Shown: positions 9,234 to 18,638, counted from the stretch's first letter. The stretch: 64,000 nt of DNA from Oscillospiraceae bacterium (GCA_017524845.1 JAFXUU010000134.1:1-64000), one strand, 5' to 3'. Notes: generated by a model not told the origin, from the letters alone. Numbers and translations: made by a program.

Positions 9234-11612
9234 TCAGAGCTTCAGCTCGGCAATGGTCACGCCGTCCTCTCCCTCTCCGTAGCGGCCGAGGCGGAAGCTC
9301 TTGACGCCGGGATCTCTGCGCAGATAGTCCTGAACGGCCCTGCGCAGGGCGCCGGTCCCCTTCCCGTGGATGATGCGGACGCTGGAGAGCTTCGCAGTCC
9401 TGGCGGAGTCGAGATACCGCTCCAGCATCAGCAGGGCTTCGTCAGTCATGCTGCCCCGGAGATCCACCTCGGGGCTGACGGCCAGCCGGTGGATCTGCGA
9501 CTCCGTCTTTTTCTGGAATTTCAGTTTGACCTTGTCTGCGCTCTCCACCAGGCGCACCTCATCCTGCTTTGCCGAGATCCGCAGAATTCCCGCCTGGAGA
9601 ACCAGCGAGCCGTCGTTCCCCACGGAGAGGACCGTGGCCTGGGTGCCCAGCTTCAGCAGCAGCACCGTATCCCCCGCCTTTGGAGGCCTTGTCGGAGCGG
9701 GAACCTCCGGTTCCTCCTCCCGATAGCCCAAGCTGTCCTGGGCTTCGTTGAGCTTCTTCAGCAGATTCACCCGCTCCTCGTTGATCTGCTGGGCGTTTTC
9801 CGCCTTGACTGCCTGGCGGCGCATCTCGTTGAGCTCTTCGAAAACCTCGTCGGAAACGCGGCGCGCTTCCCGCAGGAGCCTGTCCGCTTCCCGCTTCGCG
9901 TTGACGCCCGCCTTTTGGCGCTCCTCCTCCGCCTTCTGCCGCTGCTGCAGGGCGATGCGGGCGTTTTCCTCCGCCTCCAGCCGCAGTTTTTCCGCCTCCA
10001 GCCGTGCCTGCTCCAGCTTTTGCTGTTCCACGGCCAGGAGGGAAACCACGTGCTCGAAATCGGTCTGCTCAGAGGCCATGCGGGCCCTGGCGTCGTCGAT
10101 GATGCTTTCGTCCAGACCCAGCCGCCGGGAGATCTCGAAGGCGTTGGATTTGCCGGGGATGCCCATGAGGAGCCGGTAGGTCGGGCGAAGGGTCTCCACG
10201 TCAAATTCACAGGAAGCGTTCATGACGCCGGCTGTGGCCGTCGCATAGACCTTCAGCTCGGCGTAATGGGTGGTGGCTGCGATTTTCGCGCCCTGGCTGC
10301 GGGCGTATTCGATGATGGAGATGGCGAGTGCCGCGCCCTCGGCGGGATCGGTGCCGGCGCCCAGCTCGTCGAAAAGGATCAGGGTGCGTTCGTCCGCCTC
10401 CTTCAGCATCCCCACGATGTTGCTCATGTGGGAGGAGAAGGTGGAAAGGGACTGCTCGATGCTCTGCTCGTCCCCCACGTCCGCAAGGACCTTTCCCAGA
10501 ACGGGCACGCAGCTGCCGCTGTCGGCGGGGATATGGAGGCCGCAGGCCGCCATCAGGCAGCAAAGCCCCAGGGTCTTGATGCTTACGGTCTTGCCGCCGG
10601 TGTTCGGTCCGGTGATCACCAGCGTATCGAAGTCGCCGCCCAGGGACACGTCGATGGGGACGGCCTTTTTCGGATCGATCAGTGGATGGCGCGCCCGGCG
10701 CAGATGGATGCTTCCGTCCTCGCTGAGGCCGGGCTCGTCCGCCCGCAGACGGTAGCTCAGCTTGGCCCTGGCGAAGATCAGATCCAGGCGGATCAGGACG
10801 TGCTGATCGCAGAGGATATCCTCCTCGAAGCCGGCGGCGTCGCTGCTGAGCTCCATCAGGATGCGCTCGATCTCCTTTTTCTCCTTCGCCTGCAGCTCCC
10901 GTATCTCGTTGTTGGCCTGCACCACCTGCATAGGTTCGATAAACAGGGTCTGCCCGCTGGAGGATACGTCGTGGACGAGGCCGTTGAGGGAACCCTTGTG
11001 CTCCGCCTTGACGGGGATCACATAGCGGTCGGACCGCATGGTGATGATGGGCTCCTGCAGGATCCTGGAATAGGAGGGAGAGGTGATGATCTTGTTGAGC
11101 ACCTCACGGATGCGGGAGTTCGCCGCCCGCATATGGCGGCGGATGGAAGCCAGCTCGCTGCTGGCGGCGTCTGCGATCTCGTCCTCTCCCACGATGGAGA
11201 GGGTGATCTTTTCCTCCAGGAATTTGTTTGCGATGAGCGCGCCGAACAGCCCGGCAAGGCTTCCCGCCTCCTCCGGCGACCAGCTTTTCATCTGCCGTGC
11301 CGCCCGGAGGACAGCGGCGATATCCAGCAGCTCCCGGGTGTTGAGCATGCCGCCCAGGCGGGCGCGGCTCAGGCTGCCGGTGACCTCCCGGATATCGGAG
11401 ATCGGCGGCGTTCCCTTCAGGGAGATGAGACGCTTGGCGTCGCTGGTCTCCCGGAGGATGCTCAGGACCTCCGTCGGCGTATCGGAGGGGCGCAGCTTCA
11501 GCGCCTCGTCCTTCGCCGCCTCGCAGACGGCCTCCTCCCGCAGCATCTGCAGAACGGAGGGAAGCTCCAGCGTCCGCAGGGATTTTTCGTAAAACGCTTC
11601 TTTATTATCCAT
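9234..11612 (-). CDS. mutS2: MutS2 family ATPase/endonuclease
   Basis: A 792-residue MutS2. After the lever domains, the ATPase core carries the P-loop TGPNTGGKT (about residue 335), the LILFDELGAGTDPAEG Walker B/ABC block, and then a long Glu/Arg/Ala coiled coil (about 510-630). The C terminus is a Smr nuclease domain with the DLRG motif and HGKGTGALR. MutS2 proteins lack the mismatch-reading domain of MutS; they suppress recombination and, in Bacillus, split collided ribosomes. The ATG at 11612 was chosen over an upstream GTG because GGTGG lies five bases before it. It is separated from the recO stop by 12 bases and is the last gene of a seven-gene minus-strand cluster. Confidence 0.95.
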   Translation of the reverse strand: MDNKEAFYEKSLRTLELPSVLQMLREEAVCEAAKDEALKLRPSDTPTEVLSILRETSDAKRLISLKGTPPISDIREVTGSLSRARLGGMLNTRELLDIAAVLRAARQMKSWSPEEAGSLAGLFGALIANKFLEEKITLSIVGEDEIADAASSELASIRRHMRAANSRIREVLNKIITSPSYSRILQEPIITMRSDRYVIPVKAEHKGSLNGLVHDVSSSGQTLFIEPMQVVQANNEIRELQAKEKKEIERILMELSSDAAGFEEDILCDQHVLIRLDLIFARAKLSYRLRADEPGLSEDGSIHLRRARHPLIDPKKAVPIDVSLGGDFDTLVITGPNTGGKTVSIKTLGLCCLMAACGLHIPADSGSCVPVLGKVLADVGDEQSIEQSLSTFSSHMSNIVGMLKEADERTLILFDELGAGTDPAEGAALAISIIEYARSQGAKIAATTHYAELKVYATATAGVMNASCEFDVETLRPTYRLLMGIPGKSNAFEISRRLGLDESIIDDARARMASEQTDFEHVVSLLAVEQQKLEQARLEAEKLRLEAEENARIALQQRQKAEEERQKAGVNAKREADRLLREARRVSDEVFEELNEMRRQAVKAENAQQINEERVNLLKKLNEAQDSLGYREEEPEVPAPTRPPKAGDTVLLLKLGTQATVLSVGNDGSLVLQAGILRISAKQDEVRLVESADKVKLKFQKKTESQIHRLAVSPEVDLRGSMTDEALLMLERYLDSARTAKLSSVRIIHGKGTGALRRAVQDYLRRDPGVKSFRLGRYGEGEDGVTIAELKL

Positions 11613-11624
11613 GTGTTCCACCGT

Positions 11625-12368
11625 TCATATGCCTTTGTAATAATCCAGCGTTTGGAAGGAACGCTCCAGCTGTTCCTTCAGATAGCCTTCGGCCGCTTCG
11701 CTCAGAAGGCGCTGCGCCGCTTCCCCGATGCGGAAGGAAAACTCCCGGCCGCGGGGGGCGGCAACGATATACCGGATCGCCCGGAGGGACGGCGTGTCCA
11801 GCGTCATGGGCCGCCGGGCGTTTTCCAGCGCGCAGGAGCGGCAGTAGAGCGCCCCGCCCCGAAGATCCAGGGAGGGGGTGATCGGGTCCTTCCGGCCGCA
11901 GGCGGCGCAGACCTCCACCTCGGGCTGATAGCCGACGAGGGTCATCAGGCGAAGCTCAAAGGCGCTTTTCACCAGCTTCGGGTTCTTTTTCCCCTCCGAC
12001 AGGAGCCAGAGGGCGTTGAGACCCAGGGACAGAGCCTCCGGTTCCGGCACGGTGTCCGGACAGGAGGCGTCCAGCAGCTCCAGGAAGTAGCAGCCCAGGG
12101 CGTAGTTTTTCAGATCCGCGGTGATCCCCGGAAAGGTCTCCAGGGTAGACGCTTCTTTCAGGTAATACTTTTCCCGGGACTCCGAAAGGGTCATTTCGGA
12201 AAAGGCCATGGGCTGACAGGCCGCAGCGATGCGGCTCTTGATCCTGGTGGCTCCCCGGGCGGCGACGCTGAGCTTTCCGAGATTGTCCGTCAGCACGGTG
12301 AGCATCCTGCTGCTCTCCTTGTAGTCCGCCGTGCGAAGCACCAGGCCCTTCAGGACCAGCTCACTCAT
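11625..12368 (-). CDS. recO: DNA repair protein RecO
   Basis: A 247-residue RecO, which loads RecA onto SSB-coated DNA in the RecFOR route. The N-terminal OB fold starts with GLVLRTADYKESSRMLTVLT, and a zinc finger (CAACGR...CRSC, near residues 157-180) follows the helical part. It overlaps the upstream era gene by eight bases. Confidence 0.93.
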   Translation of the reverse strand: MSELVLKGLVLRTADYKESSRMLTVLTDNLGKLSVAARGATRIKSRIAAACQPMAFSEMTLSESREKYYLKEASTLETFPGITADLKNYALGCYFLELLDASCPDTVPEPEALSLGLNALWLLSEGKKNPKLVKSAFELRLMTLVGYQPEVEVCAACGRKDPITPSLDLRGGALYCRSCALENARRPMTLDTPSLRAIRYIVAAPRGREFSFRIGEAAQRLLSEAAEGYLKEQLERSFQTLDYYKGI

Positions 12369-13254
12369 GGTATCCGAAGTTTCTAAGCATGGCGTCCTGA
12401 TCCCGCCAGTTTTCCTTCACCTTCACCCAGCTCTGAAGGAAGACCTTCGTGCCCATATATCGCTCCACGTCCTTGCGGGCCAGCTCGCCGATGCGTTTGA
12501 GCATGCTGCCGTTTTTCCCGATGATGATGCTCTTGTGGCTGGCCTTTTCACAGTAGATCGTGACCTCCAGGTCGATGACGCCGCTGTCCCGCTCGCTGAA
12601 GCGTTCCACCTCCACGGCGGTGCCGTGGGGGATCTCGTGCTCCAGACAGTACAGGAGCTTCTCCCGCACGATCTCGCCCACGATCTGCCGGTCCGGCTGA
12701 TCGGTGACCATATCCTCCGGGAAGAGCTGCGGCCCGGGCTGCGCGTAGCCCATCAGAACGTGCAGGAGCTCCTCCACGCCTTCGCCGGTCTTCGCGGAAA
12801 TGGGGATGATCTCCGCAAAATCCCCGGCGGCGGCATAGGCCCCGATCACAGCGAGGAGCTCTGGCTTTTTGACGGTGTCGCATTTGTTCACGGCCAGGAT
12901 CGCCGGCGCGCCGGAGGCGCGGATCATGCGGATGAGCGCCTCCTCCTGCTTCCCCACGTTGGGGATGGGCTCCGCCATGAGGATCACAGCGTCCATCTGA
13001 TCCGCGACGCTGGTCTCCACGATCCTGTCCAGATAGCTGTCCAGCGCGTTTTTCGGCTTGTGGTAGCCGGGGGTGTCGAGAAATACCAGCTGCGTATCCT
13101 CCCGGCAGCAGATGGCGGTGATGCGGTTCCTCGTCGTCTGCGGCTTGTGGGAGACGATGGCGATCTTCTCCCCGGCGATGCGGTTGGCCAGGGTGCTTTT
13201 TCCAACGTTGGGACGTCCCGCGATGGTGAAAACGCCGGTTTTCGTGATGTTCAT
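12361..13254 (-). CDS. era: GTPase Era
   Basis: A 297-residue ribosome-assembly GTPase. G1 is GRPNVGKS, G3 is DTPGYHKP and G4 is NKCD. The C-terminal KH domain holds IIIGKNGSMLKRIG, which binds the 3' end of 16S rRNA. It overlaps ybeY by four bases (ATGA) and recO by eight, so the three are probably co-translated. Confidence 0.97.
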   Translation of the reverse strand: MNITKTGVFTIAGRPNVGKSTLANRIAGEKIAIVSHKPQTTRNRITAICCREDTQLVFLDTPGYHKPKNALDSYLDRIVETSVADQMDAVILMAEPIPNVGKQEEALIRMIRASGAPAILAVNKCDTVKKPELLAVIGAYAAAGDFAEIIPISAKTGEGVEELLHVLMGYAQPGPQLFPEDMVTDQPDRQIVGEIVREKLLYCLEHEIPHGTAVEVERFSERDSGVIDLEVTIYCEKASHKSIIIGKNGSMLKRIGELARKDVERYMGTKVFLQSWVKVKENWRDQDAMLRNFGYHE

Positions 13255-13733
13255 AAGCCCATAGCCCTCATAACGGCGTCCTCGCGGGCGCGCATTTGTT
13301 TTTTCTGCGGTCCCTCATCCAGATGGTCGTAGCCCAGGAGGTGGAGTACGCTGTGGACGGTCAGATACGCGGTCTCGCGCTTCTCCCCCGTGCCGTATTC
13401 CCTGCCCTGGAGACGGATGCGGTCCAGATTCAGGGCCATGTCCCCCAGGGGCAGGAGGCCGCTTTCGGGGTCTGCCTCTCCGTCGGCCGGATCGAAAGCG
13501 CCGGGGACGAAGGTAAATGCCGGAAAGGAGAGCACGTCCGTCGCCTTGTCCACGCCCCGCAGCTCGCCGTTGAGCCGCCGGATGCCTTCATCATCGGTGA
13601 AGAGGACGCTGATCTCGCAGGGCACGCGCACGCCCTCCAGACGCAGTGCGGCGCGGATGCTGCGCCGGACGAGCCTTTCGGCCCGGGGGGGATAGGCTGT
13701 TTCCCCGCTCACGAGGACGGAATGCCGCGCCAT
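13251..13733 (-). CDS. ybeY: Endoribonuclease/rRNA maturation factor YbeY
   Basis: A 160-residue YbeY with the zinc site HSVLHLLGYDH (H-x3-H-x5-H) near residue 130 and the ATDVLSFPAF motif. It takes part in 16S rRNA 3'-end processing and ribosome quality control. Its start codon overlaps the phoH stop by one base. Confidence 0.95.
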   Translation of the reverse strand: MARHSVLVSGETAYPPRAERLVRRSIRAALRLEGVRVPCEISVLFTDDEGIRRLNGELRGVDKATDVLSFPAFTFVPGAFDPADGEADPESGLLPLGDMALNLDRIRLQGREYGTGEKRETAYLTVHSVLHLLGYDHLDEGPQKKQMRAREDAVMRAMGL

Positions 13734-14731
13734 CAGCCCGGCCTCCTTCTTCGCGCCGCGGGAACGGCGTCTCTGGAGTGGCCCTTTTCATATTTCTCAT
13801 AGGCTTCGATGATCTTCTGGACCAGGGCGTGCCGGACCACGTCCTCCCCCGTAAGGCTGCAGATCTCGATATCGTCGATGTCCCGGAGGACGGTGACGAC
13901 CTCCTTGAGGCCGCTGATCTTGTCCTTGGGAAGATCGATCTGGGTCACGTCGCCGGTGATGACGGCCTTGCTGCCGAAGCCGATGCGGGTGAGAAACATC
14001 TTCATCTGCTCCCGGGAGGTGTTCTGCGCTTCATCCAGGATGATAAAGGAATCGTCCAGGGTGCGACCGCGCATGTAGGCCAGCGGCGCGACCTCGATGT
14101 TGCCCTTCTCCAGGTAATTCTGGTAGGTTTCCGCGCCCAGCATATCGAAGAGAGCGTCGTACAGCGGACGGAGATAGGGGTCCACCTTGTTCTGCAGATC
14201 GCCCGGGAGGAACCCCAGCTTCTCTCCGGCTTCCACGGCCGGGCGGGTGAGGATGATGCGGTTGACCTCCTTGGCGCGGAAGGCGGTCACGGCGCAGGCG
14301 ACGGCCAGATACGTCTTTCCCGTGCCGGCGGGACCCACGGCCAGGGTGACCGTGTTGTTCCGGATCGCCTCGATGTAGCTCCGCTGGCCCAGGGTCTTCG
14401 CCTTGATGGGCTTCCCCTTGGCCGTGATGCAGACCACGTCGTCGGCCAGCTGGGCGATGCGGTCGGATCGCCCGTCCAGCGTCAGCTTCAGGGCGTAGCG
14501 CACGTTCTGCGTCGTGATCGGCTCGCCCCGGGAAGCCAGGGACAGAAGTCCCGTCAGAGCCTGCTCGGCATAGGCCGTCGGTTCCTCGTCGCCCACGATG
14601 TGAAGGGCGGAGTCCCGATCTGTGATGCGGACGCCCAGCTCGCTTTCCAGGATGTGCAGGTTTTCGTCGAAGGATCCGAAAACGCTGACCAGATTCTCTA
14701 TGCGGTCGATATCAATGGTTCTTTCCGCCAT
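13733..14731 (-). CDS. phoH: PhoH family ATPase
   Basis: A 332-residue PhoH-like P-loop ATPase. The Walker A is GPAGTGKTYLA (near residue 137) and the Walker B is DDSFIILDEAQN, followed by TRIGFGSKAVITGD. PhoH proteins beside YbeY are thought to act in RNA metabolism. The gene sits between yqfD and ybeY as in many Firmicutes, but the usual intervening yqfF (HD-domain hydrolase) is absent. Confidence 0.93.
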   Translation of the reverse strand: MAERTIDIDRIENLVSVFGSFDENLHILESELGVRITDRDSALHIVGDEEPTAYAEQALTGLLSLASRGEPITTQNVRYALKLTLDGRSDRIAQLADDVVCITAKGKPIKAKTLGQRSYIEAIRNNTVTLAVGPAGTGKTYLAVACAVTAFRAKEVNRIILTRPAVEAGEKLGFLPGDLQNKVDPYLRPLYDALFDMLGAETYQNYLEKGNIEVAPLAYMRGRTLDDSFIILDEAQNTSREQMKMFLTRIGFGSKAVITGDVTQIDLPKDKISGLKEVVTVLRDIDDIEICSLTGEDVVRHALVQKIIEAYEKYEKGHSRDAVPAARRRRPG

Positions 14732-14767
14732 AATTCACACTCTCTTTTGTAACGTATAGCTTTTCCT

Positions 14768-15940
14768 TCAGCCGCCGATTTCCCGCTCGAAGCCGATGTC
14801 CTCCAGGCATTCCGCCCGCAGCGTCGTGCAGATGAGCTCGCCGGAGGCTTCCGTGAGATAATCCGTCCGAACCGGCTCCGCCTTGGGAGCGGCCTTCCGC
14901 AGCCAGGCGGCCAGACGCTCCCGCAGCAGCCCCTCGGCTTCCTCCGCCGATATCTCCCGCCATACGGGGAGGTATTCCCGGTATACGGTCCGGATCACGG
15001 AAACGGGCAGCGCCAGGCCGAAGAGCCGCAGAGGATATTCATTCTGTATTTTATCATAGCACCCATAGGAAATGCTACTCTCATTGTGAAAAATCAGCCG
15101 CAAATCCCCGATTTTCAGGGCAAAACCCTTCGTTTCTCTGCCCGTGGGCAGTTTTTCCGCCAGGAGCGCCGGCAGCGCCAGAGTCTTTTCCCGCAGCGTC
15201 AGCGCGTCGACGCTGCCCATGGCGTGGACGAGGCGCGCTTCCTCCTGCCGGTCCGAAAGCCTGCCCGTGATCAGCGTATCCCCTTCCGCGACCGTATCGC
15301 CCTTTTTGACGGCGGCCTTCCCTTCCAGCACCCGAAGGCGGACGACCCTGCCGCCGCGTGACGCCGCGACCTCCCTCGCCAGAGCTTCGTCCACCAGCTC
15401 CGGCGGGCTGCGCCGCTCCCTGACGATCACCCTTGCCCGGCTGCCCCTGACCTGGACGGTGCACCAGATGAGATCGCTAAGCATGCTCTGCATTCTGCCG
15501 CGGATGCGCTGGTTGTCCAGATGCAGGCCGCTGACGCCGGGGTAGACGCCTGCAGTCTCCAATGCGTCCAGGATATCTCCCCGGGGGATCGTCCGGTTGC
15601 CCTCCACCCGGATCTCCCAGATACGGGTGGACAGCCACAGGAAGGCGATCAGGAACGGCAGCGGCAGAAGCAGGAGATAGAGCCTCTTCCGGAAGCGGCG
15701 GAGGAAGTGCGCCAGTCCCCGCCGCCGGAGGACGGAGATCTCCGCGCCGCAGACGCTCCCCAGTCGGACGACGCGCTCCGCTTCCGGAGCGCGCACGTAA
15801 AAGGTGCAGGTCCCGCCGCCGCGATCCGAAAAATCCGTGATCGTGATCCCCTCCCTGCACGCCGCATCCAACAGCTCGGCGGGTTCCCGGCACAGCGCCT
15901 TCAGCTGCGCGCCTTCCGTGAGCCAAAGCTCAAGACGCAC
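14768..15940 (-). CDS. yqfD: Sporulation protein YqfD
   Basis: A 390-residue membrane protein of the YqfD family, made under sporulation control in Bacillus. It has a short cytosolic N-terminal region, one hydrophobic span (YLLLLPLPFLIAFLWL), then an IWEIRVEGN strand like POTRA-type domains and a long extracytoplasmic part. A GTG at 15940 was chosen: it overlaps the yqfC stop by 11 bases and has GGTGG six bases upstream. A longer ATG start at 15973 would overlap yqfC much more. Confidence 0.9.
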   Translation of the reverse strand: MRLELWLTEGAQLKALCREPAELLDAACREGITITDFSDRGGGTCTFYVRAPEAERVVRLGSVCGAEISVLRRRGLAHFLRRFRKRLYLLLLPLPFLIAFLWLSTRIWEIRVEGNRTIPRGDILDALETAGVYPGVSGLHLDNQRIRGRMQSMLSDLIWCTVQVRGSRARVIVRERRSPPELVDEALAREVAASRGGRVVRLRVLEGKAAVKKGDTVAEGDTLITGRLSDRQEEARLVHAMGSVDALTLREKTLALPALLAEKLPTGRETKGFALKIGDLRLIFHNESSISYGCYDKIQNEYPLRLFGLALPVSVIRTVYREYLPVWREISAEEAEGLLRERLAAWLRKAAPKAEPVRTDYLTEASGELICTTLRAECLEDIGFEREIGG

Positions 15941-16217
15941 GTCTGTCCACCAGCGCGATGGAGCGGATCTCACCGCACAGACGCAGTTCCCGGCCGGTCA
16001 GGTTCTTCAGAAGGAGCGAACTGCCGCAGATACTCAGAAGCCCGGCGGTCGTTTCCACCAGCACGCAGTCCGCCGCGAAGGCGCGGACACCCCGATGGGA
16101 CTCCAGCACCAGCGTGTGCAGTCCGCTGAGACGGATATCCGGCAATCCGGCGGCGGTATCCAGCGGTATCCCCGTGGCGGAAGACCAGGCGGCCAGCAGC
16201 TCTTTCAGACGTTTCAT
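15930..16217 (-). CDS. yqfC: Sporulation protein YqfC
   Basis: A 95-residue YqfC-family protein, the usual partner just upstream of yqfD. It is rich in short beta strands, with G-x-P-L-D-T near the start and repeated V-L-V/L-L-L strands. The start MKRLKELL was chosen because GGGAGG lies just upstream, while a longer frame reaches into the divergent promoter region shared with the YlbJ-like gene. Its exact role in the forespore or mother-cell membrane is unknown. Confidence 0.88.
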   Translation of the reverse strand: MKRLKELLAAWSSATGIPLDTAAGLPDIRLSGLHTLVLESHRGVRAFAADCVLVETTAGLLSICGSSLLLKNLTGRELRLCGEIRSIALVDRRAS

Positions 16218-16300
16218 GCAAGTATCCCTCCCTGCGCTCATATGCTTCCCTGTCCGGGAGGCTGCGCTTTTCTTCATTCTATCGGGCGGGAGGTATACTT

Positions 16301-17287
16301 ATGCCGGATTTCCCGAAAGCAAAACGGACGCTGCTGTTGCTGCCCGCGCTGGGCGCTTTTATCCTGCTGAGTCTGCGCGCAAGGGAGGCAGCCGGGGCGG
16401 CCGCAGCGGGGATCCGCCTGTGTCTGAACACGGTGATCCCTTCCCTTTTTCCCTTTCTGATATTGTCCGGACTGATCCTTGGCGTCGGTATTCCGGAACG
16501 CTGGCTCCGGCTGCCCGGAAAGGCGTTCGAACGAGCGTTCCATATCCGGGGCTCCGCGCTGCCCGCGCTTCTGATCGGCCTGTTCGGCGGCTGCCCTCTG
16601 GGCGCGGAGGCTGCGGCGGAGGCGTACCGCCGGGGCTGCTGCTCCCGGGAGGAGGCCGGAAGACTTCTGATTTTCAGCAACAACTGTTCCCCGGGCTTCC
16701 TCCTGGGCTTCGTGGGAACACAGGTGTTCGGCGTGCGGGAGGCGATCCTGCTGCTTGTGCTACAGTGGACCGTATCCCTGTGGCTGGGCCTCCTGCTGGG
16801 CGCCGGGAAGGCTGCTTCCGCAGCGGGCGGAGAGACGGAAGAACGGCAGCGGACTTCCCCGGCGGGGCTGGTCGCCTCCGCCGTTCTGGGAGGCGCCCGC
16901 TCCATGCTGAGCATCTGCGCATACGTCGTGTTTTTCAGCGTCTGCTGCGCCTTCCTGCCGGAGAATGCGCTGCTCCGGGGCCTTGCGGAGCTGACCGGAG
17001 GTCTTGCGCTATGCCCCGAAAAAGGTGCGTCCGCCCTGGCGGAGGCCGCATTTCTCGTGGGCTGGGGCGGCCTGTCCGTGGCTTTTCAGGTCTATTCCGC
17101 TGCGGAAAAGGCCGGGCTCCCCACCCGCCTGTATCTCCCGCTGCGCCTCCTTCACGGAGCCGTCATGGCGCTTTGCGTCCTGGCGCTGCGCCTGGGTCCC
17201 TTTTACGCTGTCGGAGCGCTGATTCCGGCGGCGTCAGCCGCAATTCTTGTGAAAAGCTGTAGAAATAAGCGTCCGGGCAGAGTATAA
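16301..17287 (+). CDS. YlbJ-like sporulation/nucleoside-recognition (Gate) membrane protein
   Basis: A 328-residue polytopic protein with about eight hydrophobic segments. The motif NTVIPSLFPFLILSGL followed by GLFGGCPLGAEAAAEAYRRG and SNNCSPGFLLGFVGT is the pattern of YlbJ and related Gate-domain proteins. YlbJ is needed for spore cortex or coat assembly in Bacillus; the substrate of the fold is unknown. The gene is divergent from yqfC, with a GGGAGG site seven bases from the ATG. Its placement next to yqfCD supports a sporulation role. Confidence 0.75.
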   Translation: MPDFPKAKRTLLLLPALGAFILLSLRAREAAGAAAAGIRLCLNTVIPSLFPFLILSGLILGVGIPERWLRLPGKAFERAFHIRGSALPALLIGLFGGCPLGAEAAAEAYRRGCCSREEAGRLLIFSNNCSPGFLLGFVGTQVFGVREAILLLVLQWTVSLWLGLLLGAGKAASAAGGETEERQRTSPAGLVASAVLGGARSMLSICAYVVFFSVCCAFLPENALLRGLAELTGGLALCPEKGASALAEAAFLVGWGGLSVAFQVYSAAEKAGLPTRLYLPLRLLHGAVMALCVLALRLGPFYAVGALIPAASAAILVKSCRNKRPGRV

Positions 17288-17307
17288 TGGCGAAGAGGTG
17301 AACGAAG

Positions 17308-17514
17308 GTGCTGTTTCGGAAAGAAATCGAGCCCGCCTGCGCATACTGTTCCTTTGGCCGCAGGGGCGAAGACGACGGCGTCATCTGTCTGCGCCGCGGC
17401 GTCGTCTCCCCGTGGGACAAGTGCGGCCGCTTTCGCTACGATCCGCTGCTGCGCGTCCCGGAGGCGGAACCGCAGCCCGTCACGGACGTGGACCCGGAGG
17501 ACTTCCGTCTCTAG
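17308..17514 (+). CDS. Small four-cysteine protein, GTG start
   Basis: A 68-residue protein with no named function. It has two Cys pairs or singles (C11-x2-C14, C27, C39) that could bind one metal ion, and a C-terminal KCGRFRYDPLLRVP pattern that I recognise from small conserved proteins in Clostridia. The GTG at 17308 is preceded by AGAGGTGA at a suitable distance. It follows the YlbJ-like gene by 20 bases and is probably co-transcribed with it. Confidence 0.7.
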   Translation: MLFRKEIEPACAYCSFGRRGEDDGVICLRRGVVSPWDKCGRFRYDPLLRVPEAEPQPVTDVDPEDFRL

Positions 17515-17527
17515 GGAATATCGGTGC

Positions 17528-17556
17528 TTGCATGAGCCTGACAGGTATGATAAACT
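17528..17556 (+). promoter_or_regulatory. Promoter of the CNNM gene pair
   Basis: TTGCAT (17528-17533), a 17-base spacer and TAAACT (17551-17556) lie about 70 bases before the first CNNM gene. Confidence 0.55.
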
Positions 17557-17627
17557 TACAACCAATGATTTCTTCCGGCGCGGCGGATCGGCCGCCCGCT
17601 GCCGGGGACTGGAGTTGATATCCTTTT

Positions 17628-18638
17628 ATGGACGACATACCCCGAAGTATCCTGATCCTGCTTCTGATCCTGCTGGGCGGCGGCTTTGCGGGCAGCGAGA
17701 CCGCGCTCAGCTACTGCAACCGGCTGCGCATCCGGAAGCATGCGGAAGAGGGCGACCGGCGCGCGAAAAGAGTCGCCTATATCCTCGACCGTTTTGACAA
17801 GGCGCTGTCCACCATCCTGATCGGCACGAACGTGTGCTACGTGTTCGCTTCCTCCTTCGCCGCCGCCCTGTTCATCAAGCGGCTGGGGGCTGCGGGCGCC
17901 GTCGTTTCCACCGCAGTGCTGACGCTGCTCATCTTTTTCTTCGCGGAGACGATCCCGAAGAACGCCGCCCGTGCGAATGCGGACGCCTACGCCGTCGTCT
18001 GCGCCGTGCCGGTCTCCGTCCTCATGGTGGTGCTGACGCCGCTGACCACGCTCTTTTCCGGCATCGGCTGGGTGGTCAAGCGCCTCCTTCCCCGCATCGA
18101 CGAACAGCCGACCATTACGGAGGACGAATTCACCTCCATCATCGACAACATCCAGGACGAGGGCCTGCTGGAGCCGGAGGAGACCCGCCTGATCAAATCC
18201 GCCGTGGAATTCTCGGACAAAACTGCCGCGGAGGTCATGACGCCGCTGAACAGAATGGTTGCCGTGTCCATCACGGAGACCCCGGAGCGGCTGCGGGAGC
18301 TGATCCTGCGGGAGAAGTATTCCCGGCTTCCGGTTTACGCCGGTTCGCCGGACCGAATCGTGGGCATCCTTCAGACCAAGGACTATCTGCAGCTGCTGCT
18401 GAAGAAAGCCCCTCCGGAGATCGGCGCCGTGATGAAGCTCACCTACGACGTGCCGCCGGAGATCCGGCTGAACGAGCTATTCGAGGGCCTGGGCCGCAGG
18501 CGTACGCATATGGCCATCGTGATCAACGAAAGCGGCAACGCCCTGGGCTTCGTCACGATGGAAGACATCCTGGAGGAGCTGGTCGGAGAGATCTACGATG
18601 AGGACGACGCCTCCGAGCGAAAGGGGGCGGGCGCATGA
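17628..18638 (+). CDS. CNNM/HlyC-CorC-type membrane protein with CBS pair, short form
   Basis: A 336-residue protein: a CNNM (DUF21) membrane domain (about 1-155, four hydrophobic segments, with GSETALSYCNRLRIR and FAETIPKNAA), then two CBS motifs (about 195-320, with V-M-T-P-L-N-R-M and the closing GFVTMEDILEELVGEIYDE). It stops right after the CBS pair, so the CorC_HlyC domain seen in most homologues is missing. These proteins are linked to magnesium or cobalt handling. Its stop overlaps the next start (ATGA), and the pair may form a heterodimer. Confidence 0.88.
   Translation: MDDIPRSILILLLILLGGGFAGSETALSYCNRLRIRKHAEEGDRRAKRVAYILDRFDKALSTILIGTNVCYVFASSFAAALFIKRLGAAGAVVSTAVLTLLIFFFAETIPKNAARANADAYAVVCAVPVSVLMVVLTPLTTLFSGIGWVVKRLLPRIDEQPTITEDEFTSIIDNIQDEGLLEPEETRLIKSAVEFSDKTAAEVMTPLNRMVAVSITETPERLRELILREKYSRLPVYAGSPDRIVGILQTKDYLQLLLKKAPPEIGAVMKLTYDVPPEIRLNELFEGLGRRRTHMAIVINESGNALGFVTMEDILEELVGEIYDEDDASERKGAGA

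Noticed and set aside
9366..12386. A 1000-codon plus-strand frame opposite mutS2 and recO
   Set aside because: A shadow frame of two certain genes; no start site or family signal.
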